A stretch of DNA of 49,200 nucleotides, from positions 1-49,200 of the forward strand of contig JAEDGC010000007.1 in assembly GCA_016297695.1 (NCBI GenBank), in the 5' to 3' direction. A program made the translations under genes and the position numbers. This document shows, in pieces, positions 32,562 through 41,226 of the stretch. Source of the DNA: Bacilli bacterium. GTDB taxonomy: Bacteria; Bacillota_I; Bacilli_A; RF39; UBA660. Numbering within the stretch: the first letter of the stretch is position 1; each line of letters opens with the position of its first letter. The notes below the pieces were generated by a model that searched no databases, had not been told where the DNA came from, and worked only from the letters and a program-made list of their open reading frames with translations.

Positions 32562-32968
32562 CAGTTATCCTCCTTTATAATTTCTTCAAGTATTACCATT
32601 ATTTTGGTATTTTGTTCTCTAAATGCCTTTACTATGTAATTAGCATTTTCTCCATAAACTTGTTCTCCTTTTGGACTTGCACCATAAAGATACATTAAAT
32701 CAAATTCTTTAAATATACCTTTATCGGTATAGTCTATTAACATTTGAACGACATTGTTTTTGGTTTCTCCAAAAGAACTCATATAAGATTGTAATGTTTT
32801 CCAAGTCAGAGGTTGATAATTTCTCATGCCATAATAAAATGGTTTATTATATTCAACTATTTCATTATTGTAATCATCATATCTTACACCTTTTTTAGTT
32901 GCAACATATACTTCCTTATTCCTGTTGGAAAAGGTATCAAATATTGGATTAAATGAAGCATTAAACAT
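32561..32968 (-). CDS. Head-tail connector / head closure protein
   Basis: 135 residues (MFNASFNPIFDTFSNRN). The middle, KPFYYGMRNYQPLTWKTLQS, and the location between the gp6-like and gp10-like genes suggest a head-closure protein. The ATG at 32968 is chosen; the codons before it start only with TTG. Confidence 0.6.
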   Translation of the reverse strand: MFNASFNPIFDTFSNRNKEVYVATKKGVRYDDYNNEIVEYNKPFYYGMRNYQPLTWKTLQSYMSSFGETKNNVVQMLIDYTDKGIFKEFDLMYLYGASPKGEQVYGENANYIVKAFREQNTKIMVILEEIIKEDN

Positions 32969-33332
32969 TACTATCACTCTCACTTGCAACTATATAACCT
33001 GCCATAGGCTCAATTTCACTTGATAATTCATGTGTGATATAAGCACTATCCCTAGTCCACGACAAACCATTTTCACTATAAGATTTTATACCTTGTGTTC
33101 CCATGTTTTTATATAATTCTTCACAACATCTTAATTGCCAATTATTATATTTAGCAGGAAGTTCCATACTTGAATAGTCTTGATAAGGAAATCGTAAGGA
33201 TAATGCAATAAATTTACTATCTTCTAATAGTCTATTTAAAACCTTTTCGTAAACATTATAATTTCCAAAAACTTTCTCATTATAAATAATTCTTGTTTTT
33301 AATAATTCTAATTGGTTATTTGCATTATCCAT
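32961..33332 (-). CDS. gp6-like head-tail connector
   Basis: 123 residues, largely helical, directly after the capsid gene: FIALSLRFPYQDYSSMELPA and NNWQLRCCEELYKNMG. This order and helical fold match connector proteins that bind the portal. It ends within the next gene's start region. Confidence 0.7.
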   Translation of the reverse strand: MDNANNQLELLKTRIIYNEKVFGNYNVYEKVLNRLLEDSKFIALSLRFPYQDYSSMELPAKYNNWQLRCCEELYKNMGTQGIKSYSENGLSWTRDSAYITHELSSEIEPMAGYIVASESDSNV

Positions 33333-33350
33333 ACATTATCTCTCCTTTTC

Positions 33351-34520
33351 TTATCCTCTTGAAATTATACGAACAACAGGGATTAATTTATCGTCAACAT
33401 ATTTTGTATTAGAGTTAGCACCATCATTTACTAATTCCCAATTAGCACCTTTTTCAAAATCTTCGTTCATTGGAGATATTTTTGAAGTGTCCTTGTAAGA
33501 AATTAAGTATGGTACTATCATTTCTCTAATTCTTGAAATTAATTCGTTTTTACCACCATTTGTCTTAGCATCACGAACAACCTCACTTGCTTTAACAACA
33601 CCTAAATCTTCATATTCAAAGAAACCTTTTTTGAAAACATAAGATGTATATTCTGTATAACCCTCAGTAGTCATTTCATAATAGTTAGAAGTTGATGGGT
33701 TTCCAGTAGGTTCAGCAACAACTGTGTAAACATAAGCACCAGCACTACCACTTCTTGTATAATAAGTTTTGTTTGCTTCAACAGAAGTATCTGTTGATTT
33801 AGTATAAACAGCTTCTACTTCATTAGTAGGCATTTCATCATCAATGATAACTAATTTACCATTGAAAGTACCAATAGTTAAATCTCTTGTAATACCACTA
33901 GCATCAGTATATTTTAGGAACTCAATTAAATTCATGCCCTCTAAATTTGTTGAAACTGCACTATGGGTAAACATAATATCTAAATTTTGTTTTTTATCTC
34001 CTAATGCTTTTTGAGAAGCACGATTTAAACTATCTGCTAATAGATTTCCCTCAACAGTATAAGTATGTTTGTCAACGAATTGTCCGTTTACTCCACCTGT
34101 CATTGAGAAAATACCTTTTAAGATAGATAGAACAGTTTTTTGTCTTTCTCCATCCCAATAATCTTTAACTTCTTGTGCTTCTGCCATAAAGTTTTCTCCT
34201 GTTATTTCAGTAGCAAAGTCATATTCTCCCCAAATATTAGCACGACCATAACAAATCTTTGTTTGTTTATAAGTTGGTCTTTCTTCTCCGTCGCCAATAT
34301 TAGTTTGACCATCATAGTTTACAGGTGTTCCACCAATTCTTCCTTTGATTGGTTCTGTTACGAAGTAACCACCTGCTTGTTCACTCATTTTTGAACGATA
34401 TTTATTTACAGTTGTAAATAAACCATTTTTAATTAACGAATTTTCTTTTGTACTTGGTAATGTTCTTAAATACTTTTCAAATACATTTTCATTAAAAATC
34501 TTATTTCTAAAATTTGCCAT
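33351..34520 (-). CDS. Major capsid protein
   Basis: 389 residues; HK97-fold coat inferred from position after the scaffold and from segments such as GRANIWGEYDFATEITGENF and HSAVSTNLEGMNLIEFLKY. A Ser/Thr/Tyr-rich insertion at about residues 248-295 (TSVEANKTYYTRSGSAGAY) looks like an extra surface domain. AGGAGAAGATGAAAA precedes the start. Confidence 0.87.
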   Translation of the reverse strand: MANFRNKIFNENVFEKYLRTLPSTKENSLIKNGLFTTVNKYRSKMSEQAGGYFVTEPIKGRIGGTPVNYDGQTNIGDGEERPTYKQTKICYGRANIWGEYDFATEITGENFMAEAQEVKDYWDGERQKTVLSILKGIFSMTGGVNGQFVDKHTYTVEGNLLADSLNRASQKALGDKKQNLDIMFTHSAVSTNLEGMNLIEFLKYTDASGITRDLTIGTFNGKLVIIDDEMPTNEVEAVYTKSTDTSVEANKTYYTRSGSAGAYVYTVVAEPTGNPSTSNYYEMTTEGYTEYTSYVFKKGFFEYEDLGVVKASEVVRDAKTNGGKNELISRIREMIVPYLISYKDTSKISPMNEDFEKGANWELVNDGANSNTKYVDDKLIPVVRIISRG

Positions 34521-34539
34521 TTTTCATCTTCTCCTTTTC

Positions 34540-35127
34540 TTATAATTTATCAAATTCGTCTGGGTGTTCTGCAATAAACTTTTCTTGTGCTTCTGCACTT
34601 AATTGTGCAAATTTTTCAAAAGTCATAGCATCTTCCCCTTGATTAACATTAGTTATACTAGGTTTTAGGTTTGCAGTTGCAAAACTTTCTCTTGTTTTCT
34701 TTTCAACACTATCTTTTAAATTAGTAAGTGTTTGTTTTAAAGCATTTGCATTAGCAATAGAAACTTCTGCATTATCACTAACAAGATTAGAAATTAAATT
34801 TTCATCAACATTTTCTCCTGATAAGATTTCCTTTACTTTGGCAGTATTGTAGATTATTTGAGCCTTTTTAAGTGTTTCAGCAGTTAATTTTTTATCTGCT
34901 TCTAACTTTTCTTGCTCACTCATATTGGCTTTATTGATGTCATCTAATTTCTTTTTAATATCATCATAATCACTTAATTTAGCATCATAATCACTTAATT
35001 TAGCATTAAGTTCATCTATTTTATTTTTTGCTTCCTTGCTTGAATTATGGAAAGCATTTAATAAATTAGTGATTTGTTCTTCACTTGCACCCTCTCCTAA
35101 AATATTTTTAATGTCATCTCTTTTCAT
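34540..35127 (-). CDS. Capsid scaffolding protein
   Basis: 195 residues, charged and mostly coiled coil, with the tandem repeat AKLSDYD twice (about residues 40-55) encoded by a 21-bp DNA duplication. The family assembles and then leaves the procapsid. AAGGAGGAGAG lies eight bases before the ATG at 35127. Confidence 0.85.
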   Translation of the reverse strand: MKRDDIKNILGEGASEEQITNLLNAFHNSSKEAKNKIDELNAKLSDYDAKLSDYDDIKKKLDDINKANMSEQEKLEADKKLTAETLKKAQIIYNTAKVKEILSGENVDENLISNLVSDNAEVSIANANALKQTLTNLKDSVEKKTRESFATANLKPSITNVNQGEDAMTFEKFAQLSAEAQEKFIAEHPDEFDKL

Positions 35128-35203
35128 ATATATAACTCTCCTCCTTAACGATAGTTTTTTTAACAAGAACTAACAAACTCTAAGAGATTATATTTCTTCT
35201 TTT

Positions 35204-35277
35204 TGGCATAGGTTAATGGACTTGCACCACTACTAACAATTTTGGAGATTGTCGTGCTACTATTACACTAAACCCAC
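35204..35277 (-). tRNA. trnW: tRNA-Trp (CCA)
   Basis: A 74-nt cloverleaf with encoded CCA. Acceptor GTGGGTT/AACCTAT, D-stem GTGT/GCAC with loop AATAGTA, anticodon stem ACAAT/ATTGT with loop CTCCAAA (anticodon CCA), T-stem AGTGG/CCATT with loop TGCAAGT. G73 matches bacterial tRNA-Trp. Position 18 is A (normally G) and position 55 is G (normally U/pseudouridine). It sits in the leader between its own promoter and the scaffold gene. Confidence 0.88.
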
Positions 35278-35318
35278 ATTTGAAAGAGTTTTCTTAATAC
35301 CTCTTTCTACAATGTAAA

Positions 35319-35347
35319 ACCATACAACATTTTTTAAATTTTGTCAA
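35319..35347 (-). promoter_or_regulatory. Promoter for tRNA-Trp and capsid genes
   Basis: TTGACA and TATGGT on the minus strand with a 17-nt spacer. It is part of a 44-bp repeat also found before the HNH gene. A 7-bp GAAAGAG/CTCTTTC hairpin separates it from the tRNA. Confidence 0.75.
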
Positions 35348-35363
35348 ATTATGGCAAAAAAAG
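35320..35363. repeat. 44-bp direct repeat, right of the GIY-YIG gene
   Basis: Matches 38407-38450 at 42 of 44 positions and contains the promoter. The pair brackets the HNH, portal and GIY-YIG genes. Confidence 0.8.
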
Positions 35364-35366
35364 AAG

Positions 35367-36128
35367 TCAAAAAACTTCTTTTTCATATTCAAATATATAA
35401 TTATGTGTTTTTTTTACTTTTTTTCTACAACACATTGAAATATTTTGGTATGGAATACCTGTTTCTTTTTCTGCATCTTTTAAACAATCATATCTTTTGA
35501 TAAAATTTCTTTCCAAATCAAGTTGTAAAACAGGTTTCATAAATTTTATTGCCCCACCTTTTCTAATTCCTTTTTTAGAATTGCTTATTTTTTCTTTATG
35601 TTCTAAACTTAACTTTTTACCATAAAAATAATTATTTTCTCCACCATTTTTTATTCTTAATATTTGTTTTACTTCTTCACTACATGGAATACCTTTATTC
35701 CATGCTTTTTGCCCTTTGTTTGTTTCACTTAACTTTCGTTTTGTTTCTTCTCTACACGGAATACCTTTATTCCATGGAATTTTTCCTTTTCTTGATATGC
35801 TCATTTTTTCTCTCATTTCTTTTGTAAGTTGCCCTGCACAATTTCCACCTTTCGTAATGTTGTAACCAAACTTATCATTATAACTTTTATATTGTTCAAT
35901 CAACTCTATTTCCTTTTGTTCGGCTTCCTCTTTTGTTAAGTTTTCAAAAATTATTTCGTGTTTTACATTTTCCCAACCATATTTCTGTATTGCATTATAC
36001 ATTTTACTTTGTCCATTTTTATAATAACCTTTACCATTATCCCAACGATATTCAGGTTTTCTACAAGTTATTCCAATGTAAACTTTATTATTTGGAAATA
36101 TATGTTTATAAACTGTATAATTATTAAT
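35367..36128 (-). CDS. Free-standing GIY-YIG homing endonuclease
   Basis: Catalytic domain at the N-terminus: YTVYKHIFPNNKVYIGIT (variant of GIY...YIG), then R and E residues downstream. NUMOD3 repeats follow (ISRKGKIPWNKGIPC repeated twice, GKKLSLEHKEKISNSKKG), then a NUMOD1-like end. No ATG, GTG or TTG lies between the promoter (36157-36185) and the catalytic motif; ATT at 36128, seven bases after GGGGG, is the likeliest start. The only earlier option is a TTG at 36185 without a ribosome-binding site. It lies between complete portal and scaffold genes. Confidence 0.8.
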   Translation of the reverse strand: MNNYTVYKHIFPNNKVYIGITCRKPEYRWDNGKGYYKNGQSKMYNAIQKYGWENVKHEIIFENLTKEEAEQKEIELIEQYKSYNDKFGYNITKGGNCAGQLTKEMREKMSISRKGKIPWNKGIPCREETKRKLSETNKGQKAWNKGIPCSEEVKQILRIKNGGENNYFYGKKLSLEHKEKISNSKKGIRKGGAIKFMKPVLQLDLERNFIKRYDCLKDAEKETGIPYQNISMCCRKKVKKTHNYIFEYEKEVF

Positions 36129-36156
36129 AAAAATACCCCCTTTTTTTATTGGAGGT

Positions 36157-36185
36157 ATTATATCATTTTTACCTTTTTTTGTCAA
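36157..36185 (-). promoter_or_regulatory. Promoter of the GIY-YIG gene
   Basis: TTGACA, 17 nt ending in TGA, TATAAT: near-consensus with extended -10. It begins at the base after the portal stop codon. Confidence 0.85.
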
Positions 36186-37700
36186 TTATTGTTGTTGATT
36201 ATTAACTTCTAAACTATCTTGATTTTGATTGTTTTGCTCTTTATTTTTATTTATATTATCTAATTGCATTTGTATATCTCTTTGCTCTTTGATATATGCT
36301 TCTTGCATACGACATACGGAAGTTGGGTCGCTAAATAAACCAATAACTGCATTTCTAATTTCAGGAGGAATTTGAGCAGTTGTTAAATTTAACAATGCTT
36401 GTGTTTTAACAAGTAAGTTCTCACTTAAATCTCTACTAAATTTAATATCTATATTGCTTACTTTTAATTGTTTAATTTTACTTGCTTCAAGTCCTCTACA
36501 AATTTTTAAAACTACTTTTAAAGCATTTCTATCACATTTTTTAAATGACTTTTCTTCGTTTTCAACACGAACACTTGCACTTGTAAAACCTTGACCTGTT
36601 AAAACTGCTTTTCCTGTTTCTGCATTTGAAACTTCTCCACTTTGAGTTGCTTGTGGAACACTCAAAATACTATGTAAAGCATTTAATTTTCTTAAATAAT
36701 AAATTTGTGTATCTAATGACTTTAACCTAGATTGTAAAAGTTCAACACTTGCTTTCTTTTGGTCTGTTGATTTAATTGATACTGCACCGAACTGTTTAAT
36801 GGCTTCCATGCCCTCTTTATTAACTTCTGCATTAGTGAAAACCATTATACTGTTGACAAATGCTTCTATATCATCTTTATCTAAATTTTCAACATAGTTA
36901 ATATCATCAAATATATCTTTACATATTTCTAAAAAACTCATTCGTTTTCTATTAAAATAGTATTCTATTATTATATGAATATTATGAATTATAGGTTGTC
37001 TATCAATTATTCTTAACTCAACTAATTTATCGTCAACTAAATACCTCATATTTCTAGTATAAACACTATATTCGTTATAATATTTAGTTACATCTTCTGG
37101 CTCTCCTGTTTTAGGATTAACTTCTTGTACTATATATTTTTTGCTTGTTTGAACAAATGCTAATAATTGTTCATGACTTATTGAACTTGAATAAACTACT
37201 TCTGTATTTTGAACATCTAAATTCAATAATTCAAATGGGGCTTCATCTTCTTCTGTGATAGGAGAAGCATTGATATATCTGTAACCACGACCTACCGTAA
37301 ATATATCTTCATAAATATCTAGGTCTAATTCATCTTTATCTTCATAAGTATTGTATTTATTTAATAAAGAAATTTCTTCATTAGCAATATCATCTAATGG
37401 GGCATATTGAATAGGTTTTCCTAATAAAAATGCTTTTTTCCAATCTTGGAAGCACCAAGCCCAATTTTCAACACCTTTATTATTAATTTCAGTTCTAGTC
37501 AATTTTACTTTTTCTTTTATATCTTGGTCGCCATAAAGATAATTTTGTAAATAAATCGTTTCACTTTTATTAATATTATGTAGGTCAATACTGTTTGATA
37601 AAATATCTAAAACTTTACTTTCAATTTGTTCAGGAGTACCATTTAACAATTGTTCTTCCGTATAATTAGCATAGCAAGTTGTACGTCCCATTGTTTTCAC
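36186..37700 (-). CDS. Portal protein
   Basis: 504 residues, SPP1-like portal: GVENWAWCFQDWKKAFLLGK near residue 95, then the long stem region and a Gln/Asn-rich C-terminus. GTG at 37700 follows AGGTGG; those bases belong to the last codons of the HNH gene upstream, so the portal now depends on a signal inside its neighbour. The dodecameric portal anchors terminase and neck. Confidence 0.88.
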   Translation of the reverse strand: MKTMGRTTCYANYTEEQLLNGTPEQIESKVLDILSNSIDLHNINKSETIYLQNYLYGDQDIKEKVKLTRTEINNKGVENWAWCFQDWKKAFLLGKPIQYAPLDDIANEEISLLNKYNTYEDKDELDLDIYEDIFTVGRGYRYINASPITEEDEAPFELLNLDVQNTEVVYSSSISHEQLLAFVQTSKKYIVQEVNPKTGEPEDVTKYYNEYSVYTRNMRYLVDDKLVELRIIDRQPIIHNIHIIIEYYFNRKRMSFLEICKDIFDDINYVENLDKDDIEAFVNSIMVFTNAEVNKEGMEAIKQFGAVSIKSTDQKKASVELLQSRLKSLDTQIYYLRKLNALHSILSVPQATQSGEVSNAETGKAVLTGQGFTSASVRVENEEKSFKKCDRNALKVVLKICRGLEASKIKQLKVSNIDIKFSRDLSENLLVKTQALLNLTTAQIPPEIRNAVIGLFSDPTSVCRMQEAYIKEQRDIQMQLDNINKNKEQNNQNQDSLEVNNQQQ

Positions 37701-37702
37701 GA

Positions 37703-38380
37703 TTATACACCACCTATCTTTTTTCCTTTTTTAAAATTGTCCTCAGCCCATAAAGGTTGAAAATTTGTATGATGATTTAGTCTAATTAAATCATCATAGT
37801 TTTTTGCAGTTGCTAATGGTATTATATGGTCTAAATGCCATTTTCCTCTATTTTCCCAACTCATACCATTTTGAAATTTATTTTCTATATATTTTTTAAA
37901 TTCCTCGTAAGTACAACCTAATATTTCTTGCACATTGTTTTTCTTTTTAATTTTTCCATATCTATACAAATAATTATTAATTTTATTTCTCAAATAAATT
38001 TCAAAATAATATTTTTTATCATTATGTCTTTTTTCTTTTCTTTTTGCAGTTATTTCTTTTTGATGTAATTTTCTATACTCTTTTGCATAATTATTAAGTT
38101 CTTCTTTATGTTTTTCTCTATATTCTTTATTTTTTTGAGCATAAAAATCTTTATTTTCTTCGTAGTATTTTTTCTTTTTTTCTTTTATAGTTTCAAAATT
38201 ATTTTTATAATAATTTTTCTTCACTTCTTTTTCGTGTTGTATATTTTTTAAATATGATTTTCTTCTTTGGTCATTATGACATTTTTTACACTCATTTCTA
38301 TACCCATCTTGTGTTTCTTTTCTTTTTGGGAAGTCGTTTATATCTTTTTCGCAATTACATATTCGACATACTTTTTTCAT
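37703..38380 (-). CDS. Free-standing HNH endonuclease
   Basis: 225 residues. An N-terminal zinc-ribbon (CRICNCEKDINDFPKRKETQ ... CKKCHNDQRR, residues about 5-40), a highly charged linker, then a C-terminal HNH: WHLDHIIPLATAKNYDDLIR, LNHHTNFQPLWAEDNF. The ATG at 38380 follows GGGGGAAATTTC; the longer open frame crosses the promoter. It sits between complete terL and portal genes, so it is a homing-type insertion and not intron-encoded. Confidence 0.88.
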   Translation of the reverse strand: MKKVCRICNCEKDINDFPKRKETQDGYRNECKKCHNDQRRKSYLKNIQHEKEVKKNYYKNNFETIKEKKKKYYEENKDFYAQKNKEYREKHKEELNNYAKEYRKLHQKEITAKRKEKRHNDKKYYFEIYLRNKINNYLYRYGKIKKKNNVQEILGCTYEEFKKYIENKFQNGMSWENRGKWHLDHIIPLATAKNYDDLIRLNHHTNFQPLWAEDNFKKGKKIGGV

Positions 38381-38405
38381 GAAATTTCCCCCATTACAAT
38401 AGAAA

Positions 38406-38434
38406 ACCATACAACATTTTTTAATTTTTGTCAA
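38406..38434 (-). promoter_or_regulatory. Promoter of the HNH gene
   Basis: TTGACA-17-TATGGT on the minus strand, within the second copy of the 44-bp repeat. Confidence 0.75.
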
Positions 38435-38450
38435 ATTATGGTAAAAAAAG
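38407..38450. repeat. 44-bp direct repeat, left of the HNH gene
   Basis: Near-identical to 35320-35363 (two mismatches), same orientation, 3.1 kb apart. Confidence 0.8.
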
Positions 38451-38456
38451 ACAATA

Positions 38457-41225
38457 TTACATATATTGTCTTACAAAATCCAAAGGCTCTGCTATTTGAG
38501 GCTGACTATTTTCTTCAATTATTTCACTACCAAATAAAGCACAACTATCAGGGGCATCATCATTAGGGTTTTGACCTGTTGCATTGTATAAAGTTAAATT
38601 GTCCATAAATTTTCCCATATCAGTTGCATTTCCATACATACCTTTTTTAGGAAATACTAATTGTTTTTTTATTATATGCTTTTCATTTTCAATTCTTGTT
38701 GGTTTAGGAATTGTGTTATATTTTTCAATAATTTCACAAAAATTAAAACCTTTTTCTTTTAACTTATTTTCTATATTTTGTTTTAACTCACTCGTAACAT
38801 TACTTTCTATTACAAGAAGAATTATATGATGTTCCACAATTTTCTCAACAATATCATCATACATATCTTTTGTAGCAGTTCGTGTAAATAAACAATCTCT
38901 CAAATAATAATCAAACATAGTATCATTTTGAACTTTTTTGAAAATAGGCATAGCAAAGAAGTCCTTACCACTTTTTCTAGTAGCATCTATTACCGAATAA
39001 GCACCTGTATAATCTGTTTCAGGTATAGTTTCATAAGTCCTAATTTTTTCATAACTAAATGCCAAACTTTCAGGATTAGTTGGTTTTTGTTGGAAGTTCG
39101 TTTCCCACAAATACTCGTCCATGTTGTTTTTTTCTTTAATTAATTCACTTGTTGGTTTTATTTCAGGACAGGTACTTTCTCCTGTTACATAATCAAGAGC
39201 AGGAACTTGAATAATTGCACAACTACCATCTTCACTTATTCTAGTATATGGATATTTAGGGTGTTGTTTAAATTTATGTTCTCTTTCTAATTGTTGAATT
39301 TTTAAATCAATATAATCTCCACTAGCCCATAATGTTCCTGTTATACAAACATTAGGAATTAAATGTTGAACAAATCTCTTTTCCCATACTGTTATAGATT
39401 TATTGTAATAATATGAATTTAAGGCAGTATTCATGGCTTCTTTATAGTCAGGGTACAAATCGTCTATATGTATAGATTTACTTGCTCTTGACCCTACTAC
39501 ATTGGCTTGTGTTGTTTTAGCATAATAACTAAAAGGCAATCTACAAGTTTTTAATTTCCACTTTTCATCAGTTTCTTTTAAGAAAAAGTTTTTATCCGTT
39601 TCATCATATTTCATATTAGTAAAAACTTCCCCAAATGCTTCACTTTTAATTTCATCTATAACAGTTCTTGAACCTGATTTAACAACATCATCATTTGAAC
39701 ATAAAGATAAGATTGCACCTGTGTTATCAATACCAAAAGACCATGCTTCACTAATTTTTTTAGGGTAGGTGTTATGTGTCATTTTAAGAGTTCTACCAAC
39801 CAAATAAAGCCCACCCTCAACAGTTATACAATTCCCCTCTGTTAAAGGTATAATTTCAATATTTTTTATCCCTATTCTTCTTTGCTTGTGAAGATTTTTT
39901 ATTTTTTTTCTTTCTAATTTACATGGTATTTCCATAGTTGGGCTAAAACCAATATAGTAAATATTTTTTTTGCCTTTAATTCCACTCGTACTAACTCTTG
40001 GAGGAACAATATTTACACTTACTCTCCAATTAAATGTTGAAATTAAAGAAATAATATCATTTTTCAATTTTTCTCCACAAGTTGTTATTATATATCTTTG
40101 TTTAACTTTATCTAAATAACCATCAGTATCAATAATTCCTGCAAGTAATTCTAATCGTTGTTCTATACTTGAAGTTAAATAACTATCATGTATATATTTT
40201 TCTTCGGTATGTTTTTGATAACATAAATTAATTTTATGTAAATCTTCTGATAAACCTTTTAAAAAATATGTTTTAACATTTTCACTTGTACCATTATAAA
40301 CACTTGTAATTTGATACGGTATATAATTGAAAATTATAGTATCTTCATTGTTTTGAGTAATTTTTCCTTGATTAGTTGAGCCATCTCCTAGCCAAACTCC
40401 ATAAGTATATGGGTCAACAGGTAAGTCTTTGTATTCGCCTTTTACAGGCTCTATTAAAGGCAAAAGAAATCTATTTCTACCACTTTTTTCTTTTAAATGC
40501 TCAATTAAATAATTTGTTTCAACTTGTTTTTCTTTTCTTGCTTCCCTATCATATACTTGCCACTCATGTTGGTTGTGACACAATATTTCTTCTCCATCTT
40601 CAAAAATTACTTTTACCGTTGCATATTTTTTAGGGTGTACTATTTTTACCTTTATAAATTCTCCTTTTGGCGAAATCACTTCATCTCCAACAACTAAATC
40701 TCCATGTTTTTTCCAACCTTTTCGTGTTAATACAGGAACATCATTTGCTATCAATTTTCCATAACCTGACGGAGCATTAAAAATTAAAGTATGAAAATTA
40801 GGATTACACTCTAATTCTTGCAAATAATGAATATACCCTATTAATATTCGGTATCTTGGCTCAAAAAACTTTTCTTTTTCAGGCTCATCCCACTCACGAT
40901 AAACCATATAATGTTCCAAAGAAATTCTTGCCCCTATTTTGTAAGCATTTTTAAGCATTTTCTCGTATTCAGGAAAATGGTTAGGGTCTGTATCAATTTT
41001 TATTAATAAATCTAATAGAGGAATAAATCTTTTTATAACTAATTTGCCACACTCTTTAACATTTTTTTCAAAATTAATAGTCAATACATTAATATCTTTT
41101 ACCATTTCAAAAACATCTTTCATAGGTATTTTTCTACCATAAGAATATCTAAAATTATTTTCTAAAATAGTAAGTAGTTCATCTATTGTTTCGTATATTT
41201 TTTTACTATCATCTTGTTCTTTCAT
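38457..41225 (-). CDS. terL: Terminase large subunit, intein-containing
   Basis: 922 residues as translated, about 594 after protein splicing. Exteins: FNAPSGYGK-(intein)-TYPKKISEAW forms the Walker A motif. SIHIDDLYPDY is Walker B. The RNase H-like nuclease has YSVIDATRKSGKDF, LLVIESN and DDAPDS as its acidic residues. The ATG at 41225 follows the terS stop; an ATG-like frame begins at 41249 within terS. TerL translocates DNA and cuts concatemers. Confidence 0.93.
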   Translation of the reverse strand: MKEQDDSKKIYETIDELLTILENNFRYSYGRKIPMKDVFEMVKDINVLTINFEKNVKECGKLVIKRFIPLLDLLIKIDTDPNHFPEYEKMLKNAYKIGARISLEHYMVYREWDEPEKEKFFEPRYRILIGYIHYLQELECNPNFHTLIFNAPSGYGKLIANDVPVLTRKGWKKHGDLVVGDEVISPKGEFIKVKIVHPKKYATVKVIFEDGEEILCHNQHEWQVYDREARKEKQVETNYLIEHLKEKSGRNRFLLPLIEPVKGEYKDLPVDPYTYGVWLGDGSTNQGKITQNNEDTIIFNYIPYQITSVYNGTSENVKTYFLKGLSEDLHKINLCYQKHTEEKYIHDSYLTSSIEQRLELLAGIIDTDGYLDKVKQRYIITTCGEKLKNDIISLISTFNWRVSVNIVPPRVSTSGIKGKKNIYYIGFSPTMEIPCKLERKKIKNLHKQRRIGIKNIEIIPLTEGNCITVEGGLYLVGRTLKMTHNTYPKKISEAWSFGIDNTGAILSLCSNDDVVKSGSRTVIDEIKSEAFGEVFTNMKYDETDKNFFLKETDEKWKLKTCRLPFSYYAKTTQANVVGSRASKSIHIDDLYPDYKEAMNTALNSYYYNKSITVWEKRFVQHLIPNVCITGTLWASGDYIDLKIQQLEREHKFKQHPKYPYTRISEDGSCAIIQVPALDYVTGESTCPEIKPTSELIKEKNNMDEYLWETNFQQKPTNPESLAFSYEKIRTYETIPETDYTGAYSVIDATRKSGKDFFAMPIFKKVQNDTMFDYYLRDCLFTRTATKDMYDDIVEKIVEHHIILLVIESNVTSELKQNIENKLKEKGFNFCEIIEKYNTIPKPTRIENEKHIIKKQLVFPKKGMYGNATDMGKFMDNLTLYNATGQNPNDDAPDSCALFGSEIIEENSQPQIAEPLDFVRQYM
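39771..40754 (-). mobile_element. Intein in TerL with LAGLIDADG endonuclease
   Basis: Intein residues 158-485 of TerL (328 aa), inserted between Lys and Thr of GxGKT. It begins with Leu, not Cys or Ser. Hint blocks: VPVLTRKGWKKHGDLVVGDE at the start, CHNQHEWQV (Trp), GNCITVEGGLYLVG (Cys) and a terminal MTHN before Thr+1. The first-residue change with the W-C-T set fits class 3 inteins. Endonuclease motifs YGVWLGDGS and LLAGIIDTDG are intact. Confidence 0.9.
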
Positions 41226-41226
41226 A

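Noticed and set aside
36135..36185. TTG at 36185 as start of the GIY-YIG gene
   Set aside because: It has no ribosome-binding site and lies within the -35 of a near-consensus promoter, so a transcript from that promoter would not include it.
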